From: Pterois miles
Lineage: Eukaryota > Chordata > Actinopteri > Perciformes > Scorpaenidae
Direction of reading: 5' to 3'
Length of the DNA: 64,000 nt
Assembly (NCBI GenBank): GCA_947000775.1
Contig: CAMQGK010000604.1
Location: 9,230,501-9,294,500 of the forward strand
In this document: positions 1 to 14,140 of the stretch, in pieces
Layout of the letters: each line of letters begins with the position of its first letter
Numbering within the stretch: position 1 is the stretch's first letter
Program-made: the position numbers and the translations under genes
Notes under the pieces: model-generated
Database searches by the model: none
Told to the model about the DNA's origin: nothing
What the model saw: the letters and a program-made list of their open reading frames with translations, nothing else

Positions 1-1520
1 AGTGATTGCTGTAGGGCTTTGATTATAAGGAATCTAGAAATGCAATTTACACAAGAGAAAAGGTCTGACCTTAACATAATAAGCTACAGGTAAAATGTCA
101 GTTACAGCTGATTTCCGTTCACTGCTCATGTGTGTCAATGGGAATAATCAGTGAAAAATCAAACATGCACTGCCACTGGCTAGCTCACGGCCGCCGCTCT
201 GCACTGCTCTCATACCGAAATTACAGCTGATAGCTGCCAAAATCTAAAATAAATGAATAAATAAGTAAATGACTCAGTAAATAAATTCACATGCTATGAT
301 CTCAGTTTTTTTTTTTTTTTTTTTACTTTTGTATTAATTCCTTTATTTATTTACTCTTCTGTTAGATTTCCTTTTTATTTATGTATTAATTTTTAGGATT
401 TTTTAAATTTAATTTTGCATTTACAATACAATTACAGCTATTTCCTACCTGCTCTGCCCTTGCAAAGACTGAAAACATGAGAAATGTAAAAACAAAGACA
501 AAAATAGAAAAATAAGGTTGGGGGGATAAATAAGGTGTGAAACGCTAATGGAATATCATGCAGAAATAAATACATAAATACTTAAACACATAAATGAATG
601 CATACATTTAATTAATAAATAAATGCAAAAATAAATATATAAAATAAATAAATAAATAATACATAATTAAATAAATGTAACAAATCCTAAAAACAAAAAA
701 CATAAATAAAAGTGAAAATTTAACAGAAGAGTGAATAGATTAGGGAATTAATACAAAAGTAAATAAATAAAAAAGCAAAAAAACAGAAATGTAAATAAAT
801 GTCGCATTTTTATCAGTTAATTAATGATAGTATTTCTTTTTAATATTATTTTTGCAACTTTTAATAGCATACTTTTTTATTTTATGAACCATTTATTTAT
901 TCATTTATTTTAGATATGGGCAGTTCCATCCTCTATCGTTTACATCATCCCCAGGTTTTCAATATTAAACTGTCTGATGGCACCAGCATTTCTTTTTTCT
1001 CTTCCATATGAACCAGTGTGCTTTGCATTACATCAACAGCAACATTGATATCACTGGGAATCCACCAGCTCTTCCTCTATTGATGCCATATGACAAGACC
1101 AGTGGAAAAGCTGAGCACAGTAGCCTCAAAGGTCTTCTTTGTTAACCAGGCAGTGTAGAAAACAAAAAAAAGATCCAACAGAAGAGGACATTTGCAATCA
1201 AAGAAACCATTCACATCAGGAAATTTATCAGCTGCAATTCTTCTTTTGCTTGAAACACATCATTCATTCATCACATTCCCATCCTCTGGTTTTCTGTCAC
1301 ACTGTACCCCAAAACCGTTTACCTACAGTAGATCGAAGTTTATATCTGCCTTTAATATGCAAGTGTCTTTGAAGACGATGACCAGCAAAAGCTCCTATTT
1401 GTATTTTTTGTTCAAGTAGATCTTATTTAAAGACACTGAAAAGAAGCTGGTTGTAGGTTTGGTTCACTTTTTTAGCATACAGATAATTGTCTTCACAGCT
1501 TACAGTTCAACATGAAACTC
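1..1520. other. AT-rich intergenic DNA with a fold-back element
   Basis: No gene is visible. A T-tract lies at about 306-324. Two arms are inverted copies of each other: about 325-405 and about 665-768. The inner core near 325-365 (ACTTTTGTATTAATTCC) matches the complement of about 722-765. Between and beyond them are AAAT-rich simple repeats (about 240-290 and 560-800). This looks like an old fold-back or MITE-like element with diverged arms. The short ORFs at 1139-1419 have no recognisable content. Confidence 0.5.
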
Positions 1521-1527
1521 TTTTAAA

Positions 1528-2262
1528 GGTCCAGCGTGTAGGATGTGGTGTCCAGCAGTGAGGTTGCAGATTACAACCAACACCTTTCCCACGTGTCAAA
1601 CGTGTATGAAAACTATGGTGGCCGACGTGAAAAAACAGATGGCCAAAATTAGCATAGGTCATTTTGATCAGAGCCGAAGTATAGCGTGTTGAGGGAAGTG
1701 AGTGGTGAAGCGAGAGAGAGAGAGAGCAGTGCTGCAAGTAACATTATCGACTCCGACTCGAGCAGGTAAAGTTAACAGTGTTGTGCTGCTGTAGAAACAT
1801 GGCTGTGCATCATGGCGGACTCTGCGAAGAGGACCGGCTCCATATGTATATCACAGTCCTCCTCAGACGAAAACCTGCTGGATAACACTTTATAGTAACC
1901 ATAAGTTATAGATGCTTTACAAAATATGTATTAACCATTTAACAAGGTATCATCAGTTGCAACTTTATGATCCAAATTCTGTTTATAAAAGCTTTATGAA
2001 TCGATTATTGACAATTAACAGTGTTATCTATGTAATGTTCGTAGATGTTTTATAAACCATTTCTCTAAGGTTTACAATAATATTAATCATTAACAAATAT
2101 TTATAATATATTAATATGAGTAGTGATTGTAATTAGTAAGCATTTTATGGTTTGTTAACAGTGTAATAACTTTTAACTGAGTTTTAATCAACTATCAAGT
2201 TACCATTTAAAAATGATGGTTCTAGTAAAGTGTTACCGCCTGTTGGCAGACTGAATCCAAAA
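1528..2262. mobile_element. Two overlapping TIR-type DNA repeats, probably nested
   Basis: About 1528-1870 begins with the 'AAAGGTCCAGCGTGTAGGAT' type end also found at 6926 and 35,733 in this window. About 1879-2238 is a separate AT-rich unit. It starts GATAACACTTTATAGTAACC and ends with the inverse (GGTTCTAGTAAAGTGTTACC), a clear pair of about 20-bp terminal inverted repeats. The second seems inserted in or beside the first. The families are not assigned, and both are too short to encode a transposase. Confidence 0.55.
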
Positions 2263-2937
2263 GGCTGAATTCAGTTAACAGTACTGTGCATCAGAATCAT
2301 AACATTAAATCAGCCTGACATTAAAATGAATTTCAGAGGATGCAGGGTTGACGCCTCATCAGGGTTTTTGGTGCAGATCAGTAGTACAGTGTAAGTATGT
2401 GAACAGTAGTGTACCTGCTGCCTCATACTAAAGCATCCAACCCGTCCAGATGAAAGAGCATTAAAATGCATCACTCCCCACATTAATAACTGTATTACCT
2501 GTTTTAACAGAGGTGTTAACAGCATCCTGTAGTTTTATGAATGTGACTCAGTTTCTATCTATAAACCATCTGATCCATCACAACCAAGTTATGTAGTATA
2601 ATGATGAAATGTACAAATGTTTCTCATCATGTACTGCAGATGCATTTTAAACATTTTATTTGGCTTCAGTAATTACATTTTCCAGACTATCCACAAAGTA
2701 CACGTACTGATGAAGTTTAGTCATTTTGCCGCAATGTGACCCACTGTTCTGACCTTACATTGTGTACCTCTCCGAGAGCGTTTACTCAGTTTGGACAGGC
2801 AACATGTTCAATATTAATAAACTTTGAACAAGCGATCGGCGGTCTGTGCAGCAGTGGGGGCGAGCATGTCGTCACAGTGGCGGACCACAGTGCAGTTCAC
2901 CTCTGCTGCTGGATGCTAGATATACAACAGTTCTGAC

Positions 2938-3515
2938 TAGGGCTGTCAAAGTTTACTCATATTAGTTTTAACACCTCTAATTTCTTTAACGCATTTAAGC
3001 AATTTGTGATTTTTAGGTTGTGGCGGACTCAGTTTTAAGGAGGTTATATAACGCTCCAAACTTAGACTAAATTTTGGCGAGGAAAAACCCTCTCGACCAT
3101 TTTCAAAAGGGGCCCTTGACCTCTGACCTCAAGATATGTGAATGAAAATGGGTTCTGTGGGTACCCATGAGTCTATCGTGGGTATAATATCAACATGCTT
3201 ACTTTATGATAATCACATGCAGTTTGGTCATAGTCATAGTCAAGTCAGCACACTGACAAACTGACAGCTGTTGTTGCCTGTTGGGCTAAGTTTGGGCAAT
3301 ATTTGCCATTGTTTTTTGTTGTTAAGTAATTTCCAATAATAAACATATATGTACATTGGCATAGAGCAGCGTATTTGCCCACTTAGATATTGATAAGAAT
3401 ATTAAATTCTTGACAAATCTCCCTTTAAGCACATTTTGAACAGATAAAATAATTGTGTGATTCATTTGAAATTAATAATTGTGATTATATATTTTAATCG
3501 ATTGACCGCTGTAAT
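2938..3515 (+). mobile_element. Non-autonomous TIR element ('GGGCTGTCAA' family), copy 1
   Basis: It starts GGGCTGTCAAAG and ends with a decayed version of the inverse (ATTGACCGCT for TTGACAGCCC). The body includes a phrase shared with copies at 21,730, 28,463, 31,144 and 60,835: CTTTATGATAATCACATGC followed by 'AGTCAAGTCAGCACACTGAC'. The family is abundant in fish and hAT-like in appearance, but I cannot assign it firmly. No coding capacity remains. Confidence 0.65.
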
Positions 3516-4937
3516 TACAACTAAATTCTTCTACACTTCCCTGGAGTCAGCGAAGCACACTGCTGCAAGCTGTTCCTCGGGGTCAAGCAATCAGCCCCCG
3601 GCAGCGCTGCAAGCCTTAATTCTGGGAGGCAACAGTAAGCCTTTCTGACACTCCACATCAGAACTTCAGTACTTCAGAGCCATTGTGATGCTGCATTCAA
3701 CCAAGAGCCATCCAGACTGTAATTGGACCTAGATCAGAAAAATCTCTTAAGTGTTTCACTGGAGAAGAGACGTGATGGAAATATAATGGGTCACTTTATC
3801 CTTCACATAGACTGTACTTATGGGTCATGTGAACATTCCCAACTACACTTTTTGCAGTTTTCTTAATAGTGGAAAGTGGCAGTGAGCATGGCTCCAAATC
3901 TTGAATAGTATCGGGTGCATGGTTAAAAATAAAACAAAAAAAGACCCTTTATCTGTGAATCTGTGAGTGCCGTTGCTTTGTTTCTTTAGTTTTCTTAGTA
4001 GCTGAGCATAAATATTACTAAAATGCATAAACTCTGTGTCAGTACGAGATGAATTTAAAGATATTTCCATGTGGACAATGATCAGGAAGGAAAGCTTATT
4101 GGATTTGACTTGGGCAAATAAAAGTATTTTCCTCCCTGCTGTGATATATTGACCAGCACCATATACCAGCTGAATCGATGGCCAAGAATAAAACTGCTCT
4201 TTGTCTTATATCCATGCATTTGTCAGAGCCTGTAAGGAGAAAGCTGCTCCAAGCAACCTACCAAACGAACATGAAAGCTGACTGACTGGAAGCTGCACAC
4301 AGAGGCTGTGACTTTCAGCAGTTTAGTGTGAAACCACTGCAGCGCCACAAGACTTGTGTGAGATCACATGTGCAGCTGTGTGAGCCTAAGATTTTCATTT
4401 TTGTGTGTCTGACAATACATGTGGACTGGAGGTCATTAGTATCACACAAGGAAGCCCAGGTTGGTTAGCAGTAGGAGGGTAATATGAAGTCAGTGTGAGT
4501 CCTTCCCTAACAGGGACTGAACACGTGATTTTGGAGCATGGAGTATATTCACCAGGGATAAAAGACCATTAGTAACATTTTTCTCCATTCAAATGCATTG
4601 ATTAGGGTCTTAGGGTCAGAACATCCATCTACAACCTCAAATGCAGCAGCGTCTCTGAACTCCCTGATCCTGAGCTCTGACCCCTGAACAATGTACATGT
4701 GATCAAATTATTTCTTTTTTTTTAGTCAGTCTGTGTCACTGGTCTCGCCCCTTCATCTCAGGTCTGCTGTCTGAAGTAGTTTGAATAAACCAGGAGAATT
4801 TGCCAATCCAAATGTGATTCTTCAAGAAAGAAAGAAAGAGTTATCTCTTTGGTTTTGACATTAACCGGTTACCATGAACTGCATGTAGCCATTTTCTGTG
4901 GTGTGCTTTAGCCAGGATACCATCTTTGGTAATTAAT
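3516..4937. other. Intergenic, nothing recognised
   Basis: There is no exon with splice context, no RNA gene and no clear repeat family. The ORF complementary to 3843-4070 has no recognisable composition. Confidence 0.4.
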
Positions 4938-5579
<642 letters not shown>

Positions 5580-5641
<62 letters not shown>

Positions 5642-5659
5642 TATATATAGATATATATA

Positions 5660-5693
<34 letters not shown>
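5580..5693. repeat. (TA)n microsatellite with GA interruptions
   Basis: A long TA tract interrupted by ATAGATATATATAGA motifs. It lies immediately right of the TIR element, so the element is bracketed by TA tracts on both sides. Confidence 0.93.
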
Positions 5694-5696
<3 letters not shown>

Positions 5697-6925
5697 ATAT
5701 CACAAATGATGTCCTTGCAGCAAAGTGCTGTGAGTCATTGCAGCTCTAATGGAAATCTAACTATTGTGTCTAAGAGCCCTCTAATATGTGTGTCTATTTT
5801 CTTTTGAAAAAATGATATTATTGATATACTGTATGGCAGCATTGTGGGATAACTGATATATTTTTGACAGCTCTTAATGTTTGTGTGCAAGAAACATGTG
5901 ACATACAATCTGTGATCTGCATTCAGTGTGAGAACCTGGAGAGTCTGGGAAAGGCAGAGGGAGTAGTAGAAGAAGGTCAAGTGTTGTCCTTGCATTCACA
6001 GTTTCCCACGGCACTGAGCTACGCTGTGTGGTTTTGTGTGCAGTTGAAAAGGTAAAGAGTGATTCGTTGATCAATGAGGCTCTGCTTTGGAATTCATATT
6101 AGAAAGTCTCTTTAAAAATGCTTTAGTTTGCGTATGTAATGTTTGTAAGCGCTTAAATCCTTTCTTAAAACACAATAGAGAATACGTGTTCATATGTTCA
6201 GGCTTTTATTTGGGCATCTGGAAAGAAAAACAAAGTGCAATCGTTGATAATAATAATGTATATCCAGGCAAAAATAATTCAAATAATTACACAGAAAGAG
6301 AAATATATAGGTATATATATACAAACACACACACTCACATATCGGTTGACCTGTAGTCTACATGCTCCCCTGAAGGGCCAGATATTCTCCCGTAATGGTG
6401 CACCACTCACCCGTGGAGGACCCTCACCCTTGGAGGTGAGAGATCGTTCGCCCTTATCCAGCAGCTGTGAACTGGAACAATTGGATACTGCAGTGATAGA
6501 GCAGCAACATTTCACCTCCTTCACCGGACATTAGAGATCCAAGCCTGACACTGACAGGCTGCTATCAGGGAAAATGTTTAAAAAATAAAAACACTGTACA
6601 CTACCTGCTCTGAGCACCAGGCTGCCGACAGACATCATTAGCATCTAGCTGGTGACAAGGTCAGCCACTGTGGCTGGTGAGTGAAGCAAACCTAGCAGCA
6701 TTTGGCTGGTGGCTGTTGCTAATTTCCAACCCTGGCTGGTGAACATAGTGGAACATTTGACAGATAACGAGCCAGATATTTCCCTCAGGAGCTGGAGACC
6801 AAAAACAGTTAAAAGGAGCATGAATATTGGACTTTCATTGACCAGGTGAAAACAAATGAATGGTAATGTTCCTCAATAACTGCTGGATGTGTAAATAAGC
6901 AACTGTTTGCCACTCTATCAACTTA
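5694..6925. other. Intergenic, nothing recognised
   Basis: There is no supported exon. The ORFs at 5864-6055 and 6235-6534 have low-complexity or unremarkable content and no splice context tying them together. Confidence 0.4.
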
Positions 6926-7180
6926 AAGGAACAGTGTGTAAGATGTGGTGACATCGAGTGTTGTGGTTACAGTAACAATAACAGTACTTTAGGAGCAACA
7001 GAAGTCAGGTGGCGGCTGGCGGTACCACAGCAAAGAACATATATAAGAAGTGAAAGGCCTTTGTTAGTCCCATTGCAATCAGCGGCCAGCAGAAGAGCTA
7101 CGCTTTGGCCACTTTGGACTGAAAGCGACTATCGCACGCCAGTAAAACCTCCACCTAAAAAGTGCAGTTCAAAAGTAAAA
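6926..7180 (+). mobile_element. Fragment of the 'AAAGGAACAGTGTGTA' TIR repeat
   Basis: It begins AAAGGAACAGTGTGTAAGAT, the same end seen at 1528 (variant) and 35,733. The right end is decayed and not resolvable by eye. It is followed by AT-rich TTATTATTA sequence (about 7185-7240). Confidence 0.45.
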
Positions 7181-7240
7181 CAAAATAATAATAATTATTT
7201 ATTTATTATTTATTAATTATTATTATTATAAAATTAATAA

Positions 7241-9586
7241 TAATGAACAGCTCATACTAAGCTGAAAATGAAAACACTATGGTTCTTGCAGTGTTAAGTC
7301 ATTTATATTCATCAGTCAAAATCAGAGCACCATATGTTCAGGATTAACAGTTTAGAAGCAATGCTGTTGTGGTGCAGTGTGGTGGCTTAATTGTTTGTTA
7401 CCTATATTTGTTACCATTGTCACCTGTAATGAGGACATGGGGTCATGCTCTTATCTACAACATAAAGACCTTTTCATTGCCATTTGGTTGCTAGGGGCCA
7501 CTACTAATACAACCGAGTTTCTTTTTATTGTTTATTATTATGTTTTTTAAAGCTTTATAGACATGATATCTTTATTTTGGTCAAGTTGGTTATTTCCATA
7601 TGTAGACTACTGTAGGTCATTCAACAGCCCTTCTCTCTCTTCCTTATTCAGCTCATTTGTTCCCTCTCTTGTTCTTTTATGATGATGTAATTAACCCACT
7701 GTGACCCCTGGACCATAGGATGTTTTTTGTGGAAAACAAATGAAAAGCGACATCCACTGATGAACAGGTTTTCCTTGTCACCCAAACCAATGCTCTGTCC
7801 TCTGTATAGTGAAAGAAAAGTATGTTACTGTGGAAATCCCATTGCCCCTATTGTTCCCGCTCCATATAGGGTATGTTGGTGAGTGGGTCAAAGATAGACA
7901 ACAGGAAATGCTGCATATTGAGTTGCAGCTGTGGCCTTTGTACCCCATTGATGTCATGGACTTTCTCTGATCTGAGTGACATTGGAAACTCTGACTTTTG
8001 AGAATTGCTTTTCACAATAGCAGGGGCTTCAGTCGTACAGTGTGTATAGGCCATGTTAGATTCAGTGTACCATGCTGTGTTAGGGCTCGGATTCAAAACC
8101 ATAACTGACTTTAGCGGCTGCCGTTACCCAGTGCGACAGAAAGCTATTTCCCATAGAGGTAGATGAAACATGAACGTCTCCCAGGCATGCCTAGCTCCAC
8201 ACATCCCCCATCACTTTTAGCCAGGGTGACCTCAGTGTCATTGCTTTCTTGGATGCGTTTCCTGCTCATCAGTGCTTCTGAGATGGCCACCAAGTTTGCA
8301 TCAATGACTTAATGAGTCCCTGAGGAGAGATTTCCTAAATAACCTCATTTCCAATTCAAGCTCCCTCTCCCAATTTTGTTTGATATAAAGGGGTGTTTTC
8401 TTATTTCATACTAGATAATGCTCTATATCAGGGCTTTCAGTGTCTGAGACTGTGGGCCTCCCTTCAGACAACCCCCCCAAGATAGGCCAAGATAGCCTAA
8501 TATTGCTGTTTGACATAACTTGAGAAATACATTTAAAAAAAATCTGTCCTTAGGCATTTATTAGTTTCTGACATTGAAAAACAGTCAATTTCCCCCAAAC
8601 CACTGTATCCGTGAACTATCTCATAAACCAAATCACACACATTCAAGCTAATCTATGTGTGTAACTAATGTAATGATTTATTTTTTTATTTCCACTCTTT
8701 GAACCTGTTTGGACACTCTGAAAACCTCCGCCCTACATACACTGGATGTGGTCTTTTTGTGTGCTTTCTGTCTTGAATTTTAAGTAGTTATAAGTATCAA
8801 GTATTGGTCAGTTTCTCTTCCATTAACAGTTTTCACTTTTCACTTTTCTTTTCTTTTTAGTTGCATTTTAGCCATCTGCTTCCTGCAGTCACTCACATCT
8901 CTGATTTATACAAAATCATTGCTAAACACGAAATTGAGAGCATTTCTGTTGCCTCCACATGGCTCTCAATATGGCGACAGCTGAGCCGGCAGCTCGTAGC
9001 TAACAGTTCTAACAGCGCTAACTGGGAAACAAGGGCAACGCTGCTGACAAATAATAATAGTGTTAACCTGGATCGGAGGGTAGGTGCTATGACGATGATG
9101 GACAGGACGCCATTATCAACTGTAAACGCCATATGAGACCAATGCAGAGCGGTGGCTAATCAATTCAATTTATTTTTATATGGTGTCAAATCATAACAGA
9201 AGTTTTAGCTGTAAAATGTAAATGTGCCTCACTGCCCACAACATAATTTTGATTCATATTTGATCAGCGCTGCATAATTCGACCAATTTATCAGAGTTTG
9301 TGAGTGATTGACAGCTGCCTCTCAATGAACAACCAACAGGAACACTGAAACTACTGGGAGGTTATTATGGATGCCAAACAACATTCTGCCTGCTGCAGGT
9401 TTAAATGCTCTGACTATTGTATCACGCACCTTTTAAATTATCTAATCTCATAATCACAATGTCACACTTCATATGCAGACCTTGAAGACCCTGATGACTA
9501 ACGATTCAACTTGATCTGAACGACTTGAGCTGAGTGTTCAGACAACTTTCAGAAAGAAAATATGTATCCAAAAATTGCAGTTATTT
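7241..9586. other. Intergenic, nothing recognised
   Basis: No exon, RNA gene or named repeat could be supported. The opposed ORFs at 8861-9136 and 8893-9132 overlap on both strands and neither has recognisable content. Confidence 0.4.
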
Positions 9587-9653
9587 GCTTTTCAATGTCT
9601 CAATATCAGTGAGAGCTGGAATAGCTCTCACTGACATTGAGACACTGAAAAGC
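9587..9653. repeat. Near-perfect hairpin (31-bp arms, 5-nt loop)
   Basis: The left arm 9587-9617 starts GCTTTTCAATGTCTCAATAT. The right arm 9623-9653 ends GACATTGAGACACTGAAAAGC. The arms pair with only two mismatches around a GGAAT loop. The hairpin could be a tiny fold-back element or the seed of a hairpin RNA. No flanking structure decides between these. Confidence 0.85.
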
Positions 9654-10298
9654 GCGTATCTTTGCAGTTTGCAGGAGGTTAGCTGATCTGCGATGCTTGA
9701 GATGTTTGTTAAAACCATCAGCCGTCGCCTGTGAACTCAGCTGAACTGAGATCCCAGCAAGGAAGTGTGGGTCGTTTTACTTTGACAGTTACAACAGAGC
9801 AGTACTTGTGGGAACTTCAAGGCCAGGTGGTAAAACTAACTTAATTCCTGAAGGACTTCTGATTCCTGCCTAGTTAGCTGCTCTTGAATGAGAAGCATAA
9901 TGCAAGAGCAGTATGAGGCTCTGAAACACTGAGTGTCTGATGAAGTGTGGCGATTCAATAACAGCCTACGCTCAAATCACTGTCTGGACTGGTTTTTCAA
10001 TTTCATGCCTCTGCTGTAAGAACTGCTGTAATTTCAAAGACCAGACAGAGCAGATGTGTGCCCTGGCTGACAGATACGTACACAAACGTCTTTTTTTTTT
10101 CGTAATCACAGTAGGTTGTTCATTCAATGTACATTTGTGCTAAAGCCCAGCAACAACCTGGTTCAAAATATATTATATTAGATGCTGTAAGCTCTTTTTT
10201 GGCAAGTTGATCATACAAAGCCTGTTAAAGTGGCATAAAAAATAGGGAGGTCCACTTCTGCAACAGTTTCTGTTGTGGTTATAGAACAATCTGAAGTA
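9654..10298. other. Intergenic, nothing recognised
   Basis: No gene, RNA or repeat family could be supported here. Confidence 0.35.
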
Positions 10299-10938
10299 GG
10301 AGTGGGTGATATATTGAATATACTTGATGTACTCCACAGACGTTCCCACTTTTAATAATCACCAGGGTCTCTGAACATATGAGACATGCTGGTTTTGAAC
10401 TGCCTGTGGGAAGAATGAACATGTAAAAGTCTGTCCATTCGGGATTAAAAAGCTCTGTTTTCGTTTCTCTTTTAAGAGCATGTCACTTCTTGTGTATCTT
10501 ACTCACTAACAGGAGTCGCAGTGCTTATGGGAATGCACAGATCTGATTGTCTGAGTAGCATCACGTGAGAAGATTATAATGCGTATAAAATGAGTTTCCT
10601 GGGCTGCAAAGCCAGTGTAAATTCTCGAAAAGCTGCACCAGTTAAAATAGAAATGCTCTGTCAGAATTTAATAAGTAAGGGATTATCCAGCTTGTTACAC
10701 GGCTATTTACTTAAGACTTCAATAATTTGACACAAAAATGGTCCTCCAGAGTTCAAGATCACAACTGCACCCACTGCAATGGTCTTTTATACATAGCAAC
10801 GGTCTGCTATAAAGAATTATCATTATTCAACAAAGCCGTGTAATAATTCTCTTATAGGTACGATATAAATTGTGTATTGCGATATAGCCTAAAAACATTG
10901 ACATATTATTTATAAGCAATACCGCCCAGCCCTAATAT
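10299..10938. mobile_element. Probable TIR repeat with 'GGGCGGTATTGC'-type ends
   Basis: The left end reads GGAGTGGGTGATATATTGAA. The right end, on the complement, reads TAGGGCTGGGCGGTATTGCT, so the two ends are loosely inverted. The interior has CGATATAAATTG and GCGATATAG motifs typical of an abundant fish repeat. The termini are decayed and the boundary is approximate. Confidence 0.4.
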
Positions 10939-11792
10939 GAAGAGTTTCTGTTGTTGTTATTTATCTTCGGCTTCTGAGCAAACATGTTCCTGAAAGCCCC
11001 AGGACAGGAAATTCATACTTTACATACAGTACACCAAGCATGCTCTGCAGGGATGTAGATACTGTGGTTAGATTTTGGTGTCAAATCCAGTTTAAAGGAT
11101 AGTTTCACATTTTTCAAAACTATTACATGCATGCCAACAAGTACATAGCAACAGTTTTTGGTCCATATCGGCTACCATGACATGGCCTCATAATGCAATC
11201 CAATGTAAGCAATCCACAGTCCTTGTTCTCTGAAACCGTGTATTCCTAAATTCAGCTGAATTAAATTCATATGAGGTTTTAGCAGTCGGATTTAGACAAA
11301 CGAAGAATGTATTGGATTTCATACTGAGCTGCACAGGAGGGGCATTAACACAAACAGGACATTTTGTGCTAAAAAGTAGAGATGCACAAATCCTGCTTTG
11401 TCACTCTTGATTCCAGCACCTTGGCTCGGGGCATCTGCTGATACTCTGCCAAAATTTTTTATGTAAATGTTACACAGGGATGCTGTGATGCTTAAAACTG
11501 AGTAAGTGGCCCACCGTGACTGAATTAATGTAACTGACAGTGGAAACAATGAATAATGACATTGACTAAGAAATTATATTAAATGTGGATCAGTCACATC
11601 TGGCTGATAGTCCTCTTAATAGGGTCAATATTGGCACAGATACAGCATCCCTATTGAACAGACTTTGGAAAGTACCCACCTGATTTGTCAAACTCAAGCT
11701 ATCGAATAACTGAGGGCATGGCTACTCTGAGTGACAGGTAGGAGCTGTACCAGGTCATTAGCTGCTAGCTGTCTGTTCTGCTGCGTCACCTG

Positions 11793-11798
<6 letters not shown>
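10939..11798. other. Intergenic, nothing recognised
   Basis: No supported feature was found in this stretch. Confidence 0.35.

Positions 11799-11858
<60 letters not shown>
11799..11858. repeat. (TC)n microsatellite
   Basis: About 60 bp of uninterrupted TC dinucleotides. They generate the meaningless Arg-Glu run seen if the minus strand is translated. Confidence 0.95.
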
Positions 11859-11862
<4 letters not shown>

Positions 11863-13794
11863 CCACATAGGAGCAGTGTGCCTCCGTGATCGGCTAACGT
11901 TTCGTTTCTGTCAGACTCTCCGCTGGCTCGGCCGCTGCCACTTGCCCAATGTAAGAGTGCAGTGCTGCAAAACCTGCAGCCAGCGTTCCCGCTCCAGCCG
12001 CACGTCTCGGCGTTGAGCTGCAACCAAGTAACCACTCATCAACCGCAGGAATCACTGATGAAATGTATATGGCCATCAACAAACTGAGCCCTTTCCTGAT
12101 TTCGTCACCACTACAGACTAATTACAAATTAGTCCCACTCCAAAACTCTGCATGTTTGCGTCAGTAGCATTATTAATTGGAAACTTAACAAAGCGTTGCC
12201 TCTCTCCCTGCAAAACAAGGAGAATGTAAATATTTGTTTGCACTTTTTATATTATAGTTTGACCTGAATGACATTTTATGAATCAACAGATATGGTGCTA
12301 CATAAGGACTCTCCTATCAATGTAGCCAGCTTAATAATGCATTATTACACATGTAGATAAACCACTCATCAACCTTTCTGGTTGGTACAATGCTTTCATT
12401 TTATTGACAGTAGCAGATTAAAACAGACAGGTAGGCCTGTATAATTCGCAATGTGGTTTTTTTATGTATAATGTGGTACCTGTGTTATGAAGCAAAAAAA
12501 TAGCAGATGCATAATTGCTTCATGTGACATTTATAAATAATTGACTGTTTGCTAAGCCCCTCCCCCCATCGTTACTGTTTGTTTTAGGCCAACCAAGAAG
12601 TTAGCATCACTCTGGTTCCTCAACAAAAGGGATTTTTCCGCTGGATCGTGGATTATTGCAGAAAATAACCTCTGTGGTAAACAAACATGATGCTTACACA
12701 TGTTGTTCAGTAAGATAATCTTCACAAATGAACAAGTAAATGCAAGTGTTTGGCAAGAAATAAACTACACCACGGTCCCATGATTTCACGTCACCACCTG
12801 CTTCCAACTCGTAATTTGATTTTGCGCATCAACCTGTGTAGTCTCATTTAGCAACCGCCTTTTTTAAGAGCCATAAAACTTCAATTTTCAGTGGTGTATT
12901 TACTGACGTATTTAATATTGTGGAACAAAACATTAATATCTCTTCAGCTTATGTTAACCACAGACCTTATTTCAGGCATCGAACTGAAATCCCATTAAAA
13001 AAAACATTGACTTCTATATGAGGGAACTGGAAGTGCTAAAACGTTAACTCATTTCCAGGTTTTAATTCATGCCTGCACCACTCTCTCCACTCACTACAGC
13101 CCTGCAGTGCCCAGTTACGGTTGCTCAGCTATATGTGGACATGGGGAGAGATTTAGGAAACAGTCAGTTGGTATGTTTGATGTCCGCAGCAGCTTATAAA
13201 AAGCCTTTTTGAAGTAGTTGTATCAGTAACAGCTATGTTATGTCACACACATTTTTTTTTTTTTAAGTCACAAAGTAAAAATGTAAAAAATTAAGTGGAG
13301 CTGCGGGAAATACTTGGTGCTAGAGGCCACACAGGCTCCAAACATTTTGGGTCAGGTATTGGCAGGCCCAGTGCCTTATCTACTTGAATGTTGGATCATT
13401 TGAGTTAGTGTGAGTCAAATTCAGCATTTTAGAATATGTTTTGTGATTGTGAAATTACTCAAAACGGAGGGACTCGCTAAGTCATATCATATCAAGTGTC
13501 ATATCACATTAGGTTTAGCTTGGTATACTAAGGAATTAACTATAAATATATTGTTTTCATGCTTTTGCAACTGGGGTTTTAGTTTAGTTTAAAAGAATAC
13601 TTCACCCAGAAAATGATCACTTATTTACACCCTGTGGTACCTTGAATGCTTGCATGCCTCCACGGTGAATGGGGTGAATGGGGTACCTATCACAACTTTA
13701 TCAAAACATCCATTCGCAAACTCTCGCACAACTCATGCTGTATACTCCAAGTCTTATTTATCCAGTTGTATAATTACTACTTGCTTTAATGTAC
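11859..13794. other. Intergenic, nothing recognised
   Basis: No exon with splice context was found. The stretch near 11,880-12,030 is more GC-rich than its surroundings but shows no recognisable coding content. Confidence 0.35.
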
Positions 13795-13902
13795 AGCTAG
13801 CGGGTTATTGTTGTGAAATAAACCCCTACAGGGTGATGCAGCACCCTGAGGTGTCTTGAATCACCCTGAAGGGGTTTATTTCACAACAATGACCCACTAG
13901 CT
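13795..13902. repeat. Long inverted repeat (about 42-bp arms)
   Basis: Left arm 13,795-13,836 (AGCTAGCGGGTTATTGTTGT...) pairs with right arm 13,861-13,902 (...ACAACAATGACCCACTAGCT) with only a few mismatches around a loop of about 24 nt. The arms carry GGGGTTTATTTCACAACAA. This has the form of a MITE-like fold-back. Confidence 0.8.
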
Positions 13903-14140
13903 GATCTGTTGTAACAGACCGTAGAATGCTGTGTTGACCAATCAGAACTGAGTATTAAACAAAGCTGTTTAATAAATAGCTAAAATAGGTTTTAATGCAG
14001 ATGCCTGTGTTTGAGAGATAGCATACGACTGGTGTTACCAGTCACTGACCCAAATCACTGACCCAAATCCACCACAGAGGACATCTTTAAAACACTCAAA
14101 TCCATAGGATTTATTTTCAAAGATTACAAACAAGAGAATG

